64,000 nucleotides of DNA. It comes from Niallia nealsonii. Its GTDB lineage: Bacteria > Bacillota > Bacilli > Bacillales > Cytobacillaceae. Position numbers and translations under genes: made by a program. The stretch covers positions 20,388 to 84,387 of the forward strand of contig NZ_PISE01000026.1 of the NCBI RefSeq assembly GCF_002835805.1. Reading direction: 5' to 3'. Below are positions 32,897-42,345 of this stretch, in pieces (within the stretch, counting starts at the first letter, position 1; each line of letters begins with the position of its first letter). A model generated the notes under the pieces. The model had not been told where the DNA came from, did not search any database, and saw nothing but the letters and a program-made list of their open reading frames with translations.

Positions 32897-33386
32897 TATA
32901 TTCCTCCTGATAAATCTCTCTAAATTTTTTTCGTGCTCTTGCTAAATACGTTTTGACATTGTTCGGCTTCATTTCTAAATAATCGGCAATTTGCTGATAA
33001 GACCACTCTAATTCATATTTTAGAAGAAGCAGCTGCTTATACGCTGTTGGCATAAGATCCAGCATTTTTCTGATGTGCTGCTGATTTTCTTTTGTAATGA
33101 TTATATCCTCTATTAATTCTGTATTGGATGCGAGTGTTTCATCGAGCATTAAACTTGGCGCTTTATTTTTCCTCCGGCAATAATCATAGTAAAGATTGGT
33201 TGCCACTTTAAAAAGCCATGCCCTATATTTATCAGGATCAACAGCATCAATATGAATCATCATCTTATACACACTATCCTGCACAATATCTTTAGCCGTT
33301 TCTGAATCAGCCCCTTGCCTCATTAAATAATAATAAAGCTCATTCATCACTTTCTTTAAAACATCATTGGACAACTTCTTTTTCAA
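32874..33386 (-). CDS. ECF RNA polymerase sigma factor (copy 2)
   Basis: A 170-residue ECF factor: region 2 (SETAKDIVQDSVYKMMIHID, YRAWLFKVATNLYYDYCRRK) and region 4 (MPTAYKQLLLLKYELEWSYQ, QIADYLEMKPNNVKTYLARA) are intact. Start is TTG with AGGGAGG upstream. The identical placement of WLF/VATNLYYD motifs and coupling to the same anti-sigma type show that it shares ancestry with 29315-29818, though the two have diverged strongly. Confidence 0.92.
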   Translation of the reverse strand: MKKKLSNDVLKKVMNELYYYLMRQGADSETAKDIVQDSVYKMMIHIDAVDPDKYRAWLFKVATNLYYDYCRRKNKAPSLMLDETLASNTELIEDIIITKENQQHIRKMLDLMPTAYKQLLLLKYELEWSYQQIADYLEMKPNNVKTYLARARKKFREIYQEEYNGKNKRK

Positions 33387-33593
33387 CTATCTTCCTCCCT
33401 CTGTTTTTATAACGCAAAAGGAGATGAAATGTATACAGTTATAATTAATATTAATTGGAAATAATTTTGTCAAAGAGGGAATACTGTGTAAAATTAATCC
33501 CTCTTTCTATAAAATCATTTTTTGAGAATACTAGAAATCCATGTTAATTATTTTAAATTTCCTATTTAATTGCTTACCGAATAAAAACTTCAA

Positions 33594-33632
33594 AACAAAA
33601 AAGCATCAGGATTTCTCCTAATGCTTTTTTGT
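33594..33632. terminator. Terminator in the gap before the IclR gene
   Basis: ACAAAAAAGCATCAGGA pairs with TCCTAATGCTTTTTTGT (one mismatch). It sits directly after the stop codon of the minus-strand gene fragment 33632-33736, so it is probably that lost gene's own terminator. Confidence 0.75.
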
Positions 33633-33736
33633 TAACTGATCTGTCCACCAACTACGACAATATCCTCTCCATATTGTAGTGCTGCTTCTATTGTCTCCAC
33701 TAAATGATTTATAGAAAGATCGAAAATAATAGGATT
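33632..33736 (-). pseudogene. C-terminal fragment of an unidentified (possibly hexulose-phosphate-synthase-like) gene
   Basis: On the minus strand a frame reads IIFDLSINHLVETIEAAL then YGEDIVVVGGQIS and stops beside a good terminator. The pattern of an amphipathic helix followed by DIVVVGG and a short tail resembles the end of OMPDC-like barrels such as 3-hexulose-6-phosphate synthase. There is no start or rest of the gene. The remaining gap (33387-33593 and 33737-33870) holds nothing recognisable apart from the promoter region of the ECF operon. Confidence 0.45.
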
Positions 33737-33870
33737 TTTTTCACATTTATACTAAATGAATTTATTTTAGTGTACTATTCGGGTTCGCTTATTTGCCATC
33801 TTCTCTATTTTTTGGCTTTACTCCATAAAAAAATCCCTTTTAAGAGCTCCTTCTTTTACCAGTTGTATGG

Positions 33871-34641
33871 TTATTTATAAACAACATCCCCTGCATATCC
33901 CATTTTCTCTGATACTTCTTGGGCATGCTTCTTTACTTTTTTAATAAATTCTGGCAATCTTTCTGCTTGAAAACGAATATCTGGTCCTGCTAGGCTAAGG
34001 CCTCCAACCACCTGGCCTTTATGGTTAAAAATAGGTGCAGCAATCGCTGTTGTATGATCTTCTAATTCCGATTTGCTGATTGCATAACCAGCTTGTCTCG
34101 TTTCTTCCAAAACAAGGCGAAGTTTGTCTACATCCGTAATGGTTCCAGATGCATATGCCTTAAAATCAACTATTTTCAAATATTGTTCCTGCTCTTCTTT
34201 TGGAAAAAATGCTAAAATAATGCGCGGACATGCCCCTGCATATAAAGGGGATCTTCTGCCAACAGCTGTATATAACCGGACCGGATGAGTGGAATCCAAC
34301 TTTTCTACATACATCGCCTCATCGCCATCTTTAATAATTAAATTCACTGCTTCTTCTGTTTCATCACGCAATTTTTTCATCACAGGCAAAGCAATTTCCC
34401 TTACATCGAGCCTGTCGGCAACTAATTGGCCAAACTGCAAAAATAATAGACCTAGAGAATATAAGTTATCCTCATCTTTATCAAGAAAACCCATATCCTC
34501 TAAAGAACCAAGCATACGATGAACAGATGTTTTTGGCGTTCCTGTCAGCTGAATGATTTCATTAAATGATAGTTTTGAATGTATAAGAAAAAGTGTTAAT
34601 AGATCCTTTGATTTAATGACGGTTTTATTTTTGTTTTGCAT
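33871..34641 (-). CDS. IclR-family regulator (KipR-like)
   Basis: A 256-residue IclR protein: winged HTH (LLTLFLIHSKLSFNEIIQLT, TPKTSVHRMLGSLEDMGFL) and effector domain (VGRRSPLYAGACPRIILAF, YAISKSELEDHTTAIAAPIF, VVGGLSLAG). It follows pxpB-pxpC by 55 bases in the same direction, as kipR follows kipI-kipA in B. subtilis, so it likely controls the oxoprolinase genes. AAAGGGG precedes the ATG. Confidence 0.9.
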   Translation of the reverse strand: MQNKNKTVIKSKDLLTLFLIHSKLSFNEIIQLTGTPKTSVHRMLGSLEDMGFLDKDEDNLYSLGLLFLQFGQLVADRLDVREIALPVMKKLRDETEEAVNLIIKDGDEAMYVEKLDSTHPVRLYTAVGRRSPLYAGACPRIILAFFPKEEQEQYLKIVDFKAYASGTITDVDKLRLVLEETRQAGYAISKSELEDHTTAIAAPIFNHKGQVVGGLSLAGPDIRFQAERLPEFIKKVKKHAQEVSEKMGYAGDVVYK

Positions 34642-34696
34642 GCACCATTCCCCTTTTAAACAGATTTGTCTATTTTAAACAATTCTTTCTAGCAGT

Positions 34697-35698
34697 CTAC
34701 TGTTTCATTAAAATAGCGTGCTTCAGCTGTTTCCATTGTTTTTCCTTTTTAAGCTGCAGCTGCTGTGCTTCTTCTAATGTGATAAGCTGAAACCTAATTT
34801 TTTCTCCTGGCTTCCTTTGTGCTAAATAAGCTAAATCAACGGAGGCAACTTGAGCAATTTTCGGGTAGCCCCCTGTTGTTTGGCGATCAGCAAGGAGAAT
34901 GATGGGATTTCCATTTGGAGGAAGTTGGATCGTGCCAAAAGAAACAGCTTCTGACAGCATGTCTTCTTTTTCCTGAAATTCCATCTTTGGTCCTGATAAA
35001 CGAAAGCCCATCCGATCTGATTGAGGGGTTATTTGAAAAAATTCTGCAAAAAGCTGATTTTTTCCTTGTTTTGTTAATTGATCATATTGCCGTCCAGAAA
35101 GCACTCGGATAAGGGCTTCACTCGACCCAGAAAAAAATAGCTTGGAGTCTACAAACCAATCGGTTGTGGAAAAAGGAGAAGTAGAAACTGTATCTTTCAG
35201 CTTGCTAAAAAGCATCATGGATCGTTCCGAATATTTGCCTATCTCAATAGTATCCTGCTTTTGTAGCGCTCTTCCTTTAAAACCGCCGATTTCTCCCCGC
35301 AAATAGGTGCTTTTGCTGTGCATAATTTTCTCTACAGCAAATCCGCCGGCAACAGCAAAATAGCTGCGGCAGCCAGACTTTGGCACACCAAACTTTATTA
35401 CACTTCCCCTTTTTATCCAAACAGGGCGCCAAACAGGCAAAGAAATCCCGTCTACTGATGGAGATAAATCGGCTCCCGTAATGGCAATCAGCATATCTTC
35501 ATTCACACTTATCATAGGTCCCATTAGTGTTATTTCAAGGGCCGCTTCCGTTTCCTTATTTCCGACTAATAAATTTGCCATTCTTAAAGAATAAACATCC
35601 ATTGCACCACTCGCAATGACGCCATATTTTTGAAAACCGTACCTGCCTGTATCCTGTATACTAGTAAGAAGCCCTGGACGAAGTATTGTTATGCTCAT
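34697..35698 (-). CDS. pxpC: 5-oxoprolinase subunit C (KipA-like)
   Basis: PxpC joins PxpA and PxpB to hydrolyse 5-oxoproline to glutamate with ATP. The family is the biotin-dependent carboxyltransferase/AHS2 type. Visible blocks: ITILRPGLLTSIQDTGRYG at the N-terminus, GAMDVYSLRMANLLVGN, SDRMGFRLSGP and ILLADRQTTGGYPKIAQV. Length about 333 residues. I start at MSITIL (35698), nine bases after AAAGGAGA; its ATG overlaps the pxpB stop (ATGA). The B. subtilis homologue KipA was first described as the antagonist partner of KipI. Confidence 0.93.
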   Translation of the reverse strand: MSITILRPGLLTSIQDTGRYGFQKYGVIASGAMDVYSLRMANLLVGNKETEAALEITLMGPMISVNEDMLIAITGADLSPSVDGISLPVWRPVWIKRGSVIKFGVPKSGCRSYFAVAGGFAVEKIMHSKSTYLRGEIGGFKGRALQKQDTIEIGKYSERSMMLFSKLKDTVSTSPFSTTDWFVDSKLFFSGSSEALIRVLSGRQYDQLTKQGKNQLFAEFFQITPQSDRMGFRLSGPKMEFQEKEDMLSEAVSFGTIQLPPNGNPIILLADRQTTGGYPKIAQVASVDLAYLAQRKPGEKIRFQLITLEEAQQLQLKKEKQWKQLKHAILMKQ

Positions 35699-36447
35699 GT
35701 TGAAGTGTCTCCTTTCCATTCGTTATATTCTTTCCAAGAAATAGAACGAAACTTTACTAGATCACCTGCTTGAAGCAGACTTGGCGGATTATCTTCTGGC
35801 AAAAAAAGATTTAATGGCGTTCTTCCAATCAGATTCCAGCCACCTGGTGTACCAATTGGATAAACACCTGTTTGTACTCCAGCTATCCCAACAGAACCAG
35901 GTGGAATAAGAGTGCGAGGCGACGAATGTCTAGGCGCTGCAATTTTTTTCGACATCCCGCCTAAAAAAGGAAAACCTGGGGCAAATCCAATCATATGAAC
36001 AAGATATTCTCCACTTGTATGTATAGATATCACTTCTTCTGACGTTAATTTATTAATGGATGCCACCAGTTCTAAGTCTGGTCCCAATTCTCCTCCATAG
36101 CATACAGGTATTTCCATAATACGGGGGCTGCATTTTTCATTACTGTTTAGCTTCCCAATAATTTCTTCCATCAAAGCATCTACCATTTTGTATGGAGAAA
36201 TCTCTTGAAATGAGTTTTTATATTCTTCGTAAACAACAACAGGATCATAAAACACAACAACATTGGTGAATGCGGGTATATACTCAATAAATCCTGGAAA
36301 AGAATGCTGATCTAAATAGTGGGTTAACTGCTGGATATGCTGGTGAATGTCTTTATTTACTTCCTTGCCGAATTCAATTAATATGGCCGAATCGGAGAAT
36401 GGTTCTATATGTATGATTGTCCGTAAATCTATCCTTATATGAGTCAA
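35695..36447 (-). CDS. pxpB: 5-oxoprolinase subunit B (KipI-like)
   Basis: AHS1-type subunit of 250 residues: PFSDSAILIEFG near the start, then HTSGEYLVHMIGFAPGFPFLG in pieces, APRHSSPRTLIPPGSVGIAG, QTGVYPIGTPGGWNLIGRTP. These are the conserved PxpB/KipI blocks. The start is a TTG seven bases after GAGGGG. It forms the first gene of a pxpB-pxpC-iclR operon transcribed away from pxpA. In B. subtilis KipI also inhibits the sporulation kinase KinA; whether this one does cannot be read from sequence. Confidence 0.92.
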   Translation of the reverse strand: MTHIRIDLRTIIHIEPFSDSAILIEFGKEVNKDIHQHIQQLTHYLDQHSFPGFIEYIPAFTNVVVFYDPVVVYEEYKNSFQEISPYKMVDALMEEIIGKLNSNEKCSPRIMEIPVCYGGELGPDLELVASINKLTSEEVISIHTSGEYLVHMIGFAPGFPFLGGMSKKIAAPRHSSPRTLIPPGSVGIAGVQTGVYPIGTPGGWNLIGRTPLNLFLPEDNPPSLLQAGDLVKFRSISWKEYNEWKGDTST

Positions 36448-36561
36448 TGTTCATCCCCTCTTTTTTCATGTCCATAATATCTGAATATTACCATAACTTC
36501 ACCTAAAAAAATAGAAACTAACTAGAAATTCATCTTAGTAGTTTCCCATTTTTGTGGTTAA

Positions 36562-36717
36562 TCAATTTCCTGCAAAAACCGGATCATTGTAGTAGATCAC
36601 TTCAGAAAGAATTTTGCTTCCATTTAATTTCGCCAATGTTTCCCTTGCTTCCTTTTCGCTTGTAAATTCATACATGCATAATTCATTTTCTTTTGAATAG
36701 AGGGTAATAACCCACAT
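36562..36717 (-). CDS. Small 51-aa protein between pxpB and pxpA
   Basis: A minus-strand frame begins with ATG nine bases after AGGAGG and reads MWVITLYSKENELCMYEFTS, EKEARETLAKLNGSKILSEV, IYYNDPVFAGN, then TGA. The strong ribosome site, good codon use and compact beta-alpha-beta-like pattern support a real small gene of unknown function. It lies alone in the pxpB-pxpA divergent gap, facing the pxpB direction. Confidence 0.7.
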   Translation of the reverse strand: MWVITLYSKENELCMYEFTSEKEARETLAKLNGSKILSEVIYYNDPVFAGN

Positions 36718-36977
36718 TTTTAAATGCCTCCTGACAATCTCTTAATATTTAATAACTGAACGTTATATCATTCCTTTTTTCGGAACTTTAGTTCTATTTT
36801 ATAGATTTAACTATATTATAATGATCCTTTTCAAAAAGAACAACCGTTACTTTTTAAATAATTATTTTAAAAATTCCATATCTATATTAAGATTATGATA
36901 GCTTGCTTTTTTTGGAACTTTTATTCCGAAATATAGACAAATACATAGAAACTATTTTTAAAAGGGAGGTTTTTTGC

Positions 36978-37742
36978 TTGCATCAAATTGATTTAAATTG
37001 TGATTTAGGAGAAAGTTTTGGAACATACAAGAAAGGAAGAGATGAAGAAATTCTTCCTCTAATTACTTCTGCTAATATTGCCTGTGGATTTCATGCTGGA
37101 GATCCATCTGTTATGGGAAAAACCGTTCGTCTTGCTCTTGATAACGGAGTAAAAATCGGTGCACATCCAGGACTGCCTGATTTAATTGGTTTTGGACGCC
37201 GCAATATGGATATTTCTCCACAAGAAGCATATGATCTTGTACTCTATCAAATTGGCGCATTAAACGGGTTTGTGAAAGCAGAAGGTACAATGATGCAGCA
37301 TGTCAAACCACACGGAGCATTATATAATATGGCTGCCAAAAATAAAGATTTAGCTGAAGCAATTGCAAAAGCAGTATATAAAATCAATCCAGAGCTTATT
37401 TTATTTGGACTTTTCGGCAGTGAACTGATAGTCGCAGGAAAAAAAATAGGCCTGCAAACTGCAAATGAAGTGTTTTCCGACCGTACCTATCAACATGACG
37501 GAACACTCACACCAAGAAAGGAAAAAAACGCGCTTATTCATAATGATGAACAAGCTATTTTGCAAGTGACCCGGATGGTGAAAGAAGGAAAAGCAACGTC
37601 ACAGCAAGGAACAGATATAGAGGTTCAAGCAGATACCATCTGCATTCATGGCGATGGACCCAAAGCGCTGACATTTGCACAGCTGATTAGGGATTCTTTT
37701 GCTAAATCAAATATTTCGATACGAGCAATTGGGGATAAATAA
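36978..37742 (+). CDS. pxpA: 5-oxoprolinase subunit A (LamB/YcsF family)
   Basis: A 254-residue cytosolic subunit of ATP-dependent 5-oxoprolinase. The diagnostic motifs are [11 protein letters not shown] at the start, [51 protein letters not shown] and ICIHGDGP. The start is TTG (36978), eight bases after GGGAGG; no upstream in-frame start has a site. It stands divergent from pxpB-pxpC instead of being in one operon, but the three subunits needed for the enzyme are all here. Confidence 0.93.
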   Translation: MHQIDLNCDLGESFGTYKKGRDEEILPLITSANIACGFHAGDPSVMGKTVRLALDNGVKIGAHPGLPDLIGFGRRNMDISPQEAYDLVLYQIGALNGFVKAEGTMMQHVKPHGALYNMAAKNKDLAEAIAKAVYKINPELILFGLFGSELIVAGKKIGLQTANEVFSDRTYQHDGTLTPRKEKNALIHNDEQAILQVTRMVKEGKATSQQGTDIEVQADTICIHGDGPKALTFAQLIRDSFAKSNISIRAIGDK

Positions 37743-37933
37743 GGATATTTTTTTAAAATCCCCGCAACTGAATAATTAGATATGCTTATAGAAGCAAAAA
37801 CTGTCCCTTTGGTTTATTTTTTATGTTTTTGCTTCAAATTTCTCATGCTTTGATTCAATTTTTTCAAATAGCTATTTTTCGGCAAAACCCCCTATTTTCT
37901 ACTCTCTATTAAGCAGCTGCAAACAATTCATCA

Positions 37934-38608
37934 TCATTGTTTACAGCTTGTTCCTTCCATTTGTTCTACAACTGCAGAAACTAATGTACTTAACGGATGG
38001 ATAATAACAGCAGACGTTTTCTTTTCCACCTCTTTGGCCCCATCTGCCATTGATAACTGAGCAACTGAAATCACTTTCTCTCCTTGCTTAATTAATTCAA
38101 ATAAGGTATCCTTTATTTTTTGATCGTACTGTTCTTTTAAACCTTTCATAATCAGCTCAAAAGAATCTGGAATCACCACAACCTTAAAATCTATTATTTG
38201 CTGATGGGCTTCTGCATATGCTTTAAGCCTTTTTACCGTTCCCTCTACCGTTGCAGGATTGGAAAAAAGCATGGTTTGCGGCTTTTTGTTGCGACAAATA
38301 TATGCAAAAAACGGTTCATCAATTTTTATAATCGGTACAGTTAGAGACAATTCCACTTCTTCTAAAACAGCAATATACGTGGTGCACGTAATAAGAATCG
38401 CATCCGCCCCGCATTGGGCCATCCATTCTATTTGCTCTTTTGTTTTATTTTTTACCGCATCTGTTTGAAGATTCCCTGCTAGTGCAACTTGGTAAATTAA
38501 ACCTGGATCAACAAAATGAACAAATTCAATTTCATAAGCAGAAAATGCTTTTTCTATATACTCTATATTGGAAAAATGAGCATGAAGGCAGGCTATTTTT
38601 TTATGCAC
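37934..38608 (-). CDS. Aspartate/glutamate racemase family protein
   Basis: A 224-residue protein of the Asp/Glu/hydantoin racemase superfamily. The first catalytic cysteine motif is present (DAILITCTTYIAV). The second, normally a Cys-bearing segment in the C-terminal half, reads SVAQLSMADGA, without a cysteine, which suggests non-racemase chemistry or loss of activity. GTG start with a weak GGATGTGA site. It follows pxpA tail-to-tail; with oxoprolinase nearby a link to glutamate or pyroglutamate metabolism is possible but unproven. Confidence 0.8.
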   Translation of the reverse strand: MHKKIACLHAHFSNIEYIEKAFSAYEIEFVHFVDPGLIYQVALAGNLQTDAVKNKTKEQIEWMAQCGADAILITCTTYIAVLEEVELSLTVPIIKIDEPFFAYICRNKKPQTMLFSNPATVEGTVKRLKAYAEAHQQIIDFKVVVIPDSFELIMKGLKEQYDQKIKDTLFELIKQGEKVISVAQLSMADGAKEVEKKTSAVIIHPLSTLVSAVVEQMEGTSCKQ

Positions 38609-38687
38609 TTTTTATTCACATCCTAAAATTTACTTTGATCGTTTATACTCTCCATCAAATTCCCTATCTTGTTTAACCAAAAGCTAG

Positions 38688-39011
38688 TTACTCATTTAAA
38701 TGAATGCCTATATTTTTTAATTGTTTTTCTAAATACTCTCGCTTCACTTTTCCATTCTCCTGATATTGGAGTGGATAATATTCAGTCATAAAAACAGGTG
38801 CATCAAAACTCAGCCAAATATTACGGTAAATATTATGGGTGTCTCTTATTATTAAAAATTCTCCGTTTTCTAATTCAATATCATCATCTACTCGAAATTA
38901 AAATCGACAACATTCACATATTTCAAAAGAACCACCCTCTAATTTTTCCAAGTCATCATATGCAGGTTCGTCAAATCCTTTATAACCACATACTGGACAA
39001 ATATAATTCAT
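38688..39011 (-). pseudogene. CPCC-family cysteine-rich protein with an in-frame stop
   Basis: The frame starts MNYICPVCGYKGFDEPAYDD, continues SFEICECCRF, then meets TAA (38898-38900), after which the same frame runs on without interruption (FRVDDDIELENGEFLIIRDT, NIYRNIWLSFDAP, YLEKQLKNIGIHLNE) to a second stop. CPCC proteins normally read CCRFEFGxDD here, so a single GAA to TAA change would explain the stop. AAAGGAGG lies 14 bases before the ATG. Total would be 107 residues. CPCC-type zinc-ribbon-like proteins often sit in polymorphic-toxin immunity regions; no toxin is seen here. Confidence 0.75.
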
Positions 39012-39161
39012 ACTATTATTATAAACCTCCTTTATTCTAGCACTAAATTAACTGTATAAGCATCTTTAGAATGATCGTTAACCGCTATTCAAAAAATTTT
39101 TCAAATGGCTTATTATACATAAAAAAATAGAGGCAAATATCATGCCTCCATTTCCTTTTAC

Positions 39162-40322
39162 TTATTTGCTTTCAAATGCGACTAAATGTTGCTGCTCAAG
39201 CAGCTCCTTTGCACTTTCATATAAAAAATAAGCTGCTTTAATAAGTGCACTCTCATCTACTGTAAAGGATGGATGATGCCAGTCTTCCTCTCCATTTGTT
39301 CCAAAAAAAGCAAATGTTCCGGGAGTTTTTTGAAGATAATAAGAAAAATCTTCTCCAGCTGTTGACGGTTCTGGATTGATCACTTTAAGGGATTGCTTAT
39401 ATGCAGCAGTTTTGGCTATTTCAGTTATGGTGGAATTATTGGCTAATGGCGGCGGTCCAGAATACCAGCGAATATCTGCTTTTTGGCTAAAAGCTGCTGC
39501 AATGTTTTCTGTTATATCATAGAATCGTTTTTTTACTTGTTCCCTCACCTTGGGACTAAATGTGCGGACTGTTCCTTCAATGGTTACATGACTCGGGATA
39601 ACATTCCAAGTTGTGCCTGCTACCATTTTTGTTACACTTAAAATGGCGCTTTCTAATGGATTGATATTCCTACTGACAATTGTTTGCAAACCATTGATCA
39701 GCTGTACGGCACCAATAATGGGATCATGGCCATTATGGGGCAATGCAGCATGCGCCCCTTTTCCATAAAGAATTACTTTAAACCGGTCCACTGCCGCCAT
39801 TAAAGGCCCCTCTTTTAGTCCTACTGTGCCAACAGGCAAATCTGGTTTGTTATGAAGTCCTATAATGGATGCGACATCATCTAACTGTCCATCGTCTATA
39901 ACCTTTAAGGCTCCTCCTCCTAATTCTTCCGCTGGCTGAAATAGCAACCGAATATTTCCTTTTAAATTTTTTTGATCTTCTTTTAATAAAAAAGCAGCTC
40001 CAATTGCTGCTGCCGTATGAAAATCATGTCCACATGCGTGCATTTTTCCTTTTACGCTTGAAGTAAACGGCAAATTTGTCTGCTCCTCAATTGGCAGTGC
40101 ATCAATATCTGCTCTTATTGCAATCGTAGGACCTTGTTTTCCTCCTTTGATATCTGCAAACACTCCTGTTGGGAGCAATGTATCGCGAATTTCAATATTT
40201 TTTTCATGAAGCCACTTCAGTATATACTGTGTTGTTGCAAATTCTTCATTTGACAGCTCTGGATGCTGATGAAGATGACGGCGTATTGAAATTAACTCTG
40301 CTTCTAAACGGATTGGATCCAT
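39162..40322 (-). CDS. M20-family amidohydrolase (SndA/YtnL-like deacetylase)
   Basis: A zinc-dependent amidohydrolase of about 386 residues. Metal ligands are visible: MHACGHDFHTAAAIG, QPAEELGGGA, GLHNKPDLPVG (catalytic part) and STAGEDFSYY. KGAHAALPHNGHDP is the dimerisation-domain signature. In B. subtilis the equivalent (SndA, YtnL) removes the N-acetyl group from S-modified cysteines after SnaA acetylation and monooxygenase action. It is the last gene of the cluster and its ATG (40322, after AGAAGGTG) lies 77 bases inside the upstream acetyltransferase gene. Confidence 0.87.
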   Translation of the reverse strand: MDPIRLEAELISIRRHLHQHPELSNEEFATTQYILKWLHEKNIEIRDTLLPTGVFADIKGGKQGPTIAIRADIDALPIEEQTNLPFTSSVKGKMHACGHDFHTAAAIGAAFLLKEDQKNLKGNIRLLFQPAEELGGGALKVIDDGQLDDVASIIGLHNKPDLPVGTVGLKEGPLMAAVDRFKVILYGKGAHAALPHNGHDPIIGAVQLINGLQTIVSRNINPLESAILSVTKMVAGTTWNVIPSHVTIEGTVRTFSPKVREQVKKRFYDITENIAAAFSQKADIRWYSGPPPLANNSTITEIAKTAAYKQSLKVINPEPSTAGEDFSYYLQKTPGTFAFFGTNGEEDWHHPSFTVDESALIKAAYFLYESAKELLEQQHLVAFESK

Positions 40323-40848
40323 GGGTTTCACCTTCTTTCTCTATATCATAACGATAGCATTTTACAAGTACTTCTCGATTATAGAATTCCTTTGTTTCAT
40401 CTCTTTTAAATCCAATCCACTCATATAAGCGAATTGCTTTATTCATTAAATCACTTGAATGCAAATACAGGGATTTTTCCCCTTTTTCTTTTGCATAGTG
40501 AATGCTTGCTTCTAGTAATGCTTGTGCAACACCTTGCCCTCTTGCATCTGGATGCACAGCCAATAGCCTTACAATCGATGACGAGATATTTAGTTCTGGC
40601 CTTCCGTACGCTTTTTCTGATGTATCAAATATTTGCAGCGTTCCAACAATAGATTGATCCCTTTTTGCGACCAAAATCCGATCAATTTGCTCGTTATCCA
40701 CCGACTTTTTTATACTCGTTATATACTCTAGCCACGCTTCTTGATCAGCAAACTCTTTGCCATATTGCCCATAACTATCAATTAACAGCTGCCGCACATT
40801 TTCTTTATCTTTCTCTTGAATCTCTTCAATCAGCCACTTATAAGACAT
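40246..40848 (-). CDS. GNAT family N-acetyltransferase
   Basis: A 200-residue GNAT protein. The acetyl-CoA loop is [21 protein letters not shown] and motif B follows ([21 protein letters not shown]). It is placed between the ABC ATPase (11-base overlap) and the M20 deacetylase (77-base overlap); the last about 25 residues, rich in Ser, lie entirely in that overlap and look like read-through rather than a conserved end. It may be a second S-substituted cysteine acetyltransferase (SnaB-like). GGAGG precedes the ATG. Confidence 0.83.
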   Translation of the reverse strand: MSYKWLIEEIQEKDKENVRQLLIDSYGQYGKEFADQEAWLEYITSIKKSVDNEQIDRILVAKRDQSIVGTLQIFDTSEKAYGRPELNISSSIVRLLAVHPDARGQGVAQALLEASIHYAKEKGEKSLYLHSSDLMNKAIRLYEWIGFKRDETKEFYNREVLVKCYRYDIEKEGETHGSNPFRSRVNFNTPSSSSASRAVK

Positions 40849-41611
40849 TTTTTTTCGCCTCCCAATTGACTTCCTCTTCTCTTGATATCCTCTTTAAAAA
40901 CTTTTGTGTTCGCATTTCTTTTGGTTTAGTAAAAATCTCCATTGGCGTCCCTTCTTCGACGATAACGCCCCCATCCATAAAGAGCACATAATCAGATACT
41001 TCACGAGCAAAATTCATCTCATGTGTCACAATAATCATGGTAATGCCTTCTCTGGCAATATTTTTTATGACAGAAAGCACTTCACCAACCAATTCAGGAT
41101 CAAGAGCAGATGTTGGTTCATCAAAAAGAATTACTTCTGGATTAAGAGCTAACGCACGGGCAATGCCAACCCGCTGCTGCTGTCCACCTGATAATTGACT
41201 TGGGTAATGATGCAACTTATCGGATAATCCGACTTTTTCCAGAATTTGCTTACTTCGCTTATGTGCTTCTATTTTCTTCATTTTTTTTGCCACAATTAAT
41301 CCTTCTGCAACATTTTCAAGGACTGTTTTATGTGCAAATAAATTATAGTGCTGAAATACCATCGCAGACTGTTTGCGGAGAGAGATGATATCCTTTTTCT
41401 TCGCTCCTTTGGCTTCAACTTGAACATTGCCAATACGTACTATTCCGTCATCAGGTTTTTCCAAAAAGTTTACGCATCTAAGCAATGTCGTTTTTCCCGA
41501 CCCACTTGGACCAAGTATGGATACTACTTCCCCTTTTTTAATAGTTAAGTCAATGCCTTTTAATATTTCCAATTGCTTAAATGATTTTCTAATTCCTTTT
41601 AACTGAATCAT
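40838..41611 (-). CDS. Cystine-type amino acid ABC transporter ATPase (TcyN-like)
   Basis: Polar amino acid ABC ATPase of 257 residues. Walker A is GPSGSGKTT, the signature [15 protein letters not shown] and Walker [15 protein letters not shown]-loop (VFQHYNLF) and H-loop ([10 protein letters not shown]) are intact. It overlaps the TcyM-like gene by four bases. With the two permeases and binding protein it forms a complete importer that by analogy with B. subtilis TcyJKLMN takes up cystine and related sulfur amino acids. Confidence 0.9.
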   Translation of the reverse strand: MIQLKGIRKSFKQLEILKGIDLTIKKGEVVSILGPSGSGKTTLLRCVNFLEKPDDGIVRIGNVQVEAKGAKKKDIISLRKQSAMVFQHYNLFAHKTVLENVAEGLIVAKKMKKIEAHKRSKQILEKVGLSDKLHHYPSQLSGGQQQRVGIARALALNPEVILFDEPTSALDPELVGEVLSVIKNIAREGITMIIVTHEMNFAREVSDYVLFMDGGVIVEEGTPMEIFTKPKEMRTQKFLKRISREEEVNWEAKKNVL

Positions 41612-42318
41612 CGAACCCCTCCTCTGTTGTAAGCCTTCACTTTTTTCTCTACTAAAGATGAAAAGCTTTCAATAAAAATCGTCAATCCCCAGTAAATAAT
41701 TCCTGCGGCAATAAATGCCTCTAAAAACTTCAGATTAGTGGAGGCAACAATATTAGCAGCAGCGGTCAGTTCTTTTTGCGAAACAATAAATGCAATAGAA
41801 GTTGTATGCAAAAAACCAATTGATATATTTGTAAAATTAGGGATGGATTGTGCCAGCGCCTGCGGCAATACAATTCGAATCATCGCTTGAAATGTACTCA
41901 TTCCTACTGAATAGGCTGCTTCCATTTGCCCGTTGGAAATGCTGACAATCCCAGAACGGATTGCTTCTGATAAATAAGCCCCTGCACTTAAAGACAAAGC
42001 AATAAGAACAAAAATACTAATAGGAATCAACTGTGAAAAAGCCTCGAAACCAAATTTATCTGCTGCTTTATCGATTAAAAGCGGCAATCCAAAATAGATA
42101 AGCATAATATGCATAATGATGGGTGTTCCCCTAAAAAAAGACACATATCCATTTGCAACGGCGCTTAGTCCTTTTACTTCATAAACACGAATTAAAGCAA
42201 CAAGAAGACCAATCAAAAAGCCAGAAAACAAAGGAATAACGGTCAATAGCAAAGTTAGGGGCAATGCTTTTATAATTTCTAAAGATGCGGTCCAAATAAA
42301 TGGGATATCTATTGTCAC
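41608..42318 (-). CDS. Amino acid ABC transporter permease (TcyM-like)
   Basis: A 236-residue permease of the HisMQ family with about five membrane segments and the EAA loop ([22 protein letters not shown]). [17 protein letters not shown] is the typical amino acid importer motif. GTG start after AAAGGAGAG. It pairs with the homologous 42346-43056 gene to form the membrane channel. Confidence 0.9.
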   Translation of the reverse strand: MTIDIPFIWTASLEIIKALPLTLLLTVIPLFSGFLIGLLVALIRVYEVKGLSAVANGYVSFFRGTPIIMHIMLIYFGLPLLIDKAADKFGFEAFSQLIPISIFVLIALSLSAGAYLSEAIRSGIVSISNGQMEAAYSVGMSTFQAMIRIVLPQALAQSIPNFTNISIGFLHTTSIAFIVSQKELTAAANIVASTNLKFLEAFIAAGIIYWGLTIFIESFSSLVEKKVKAYNRGGVR

Positions 42319-42345
42319 GACACGCTCTCCTTTCTTAACATTATT

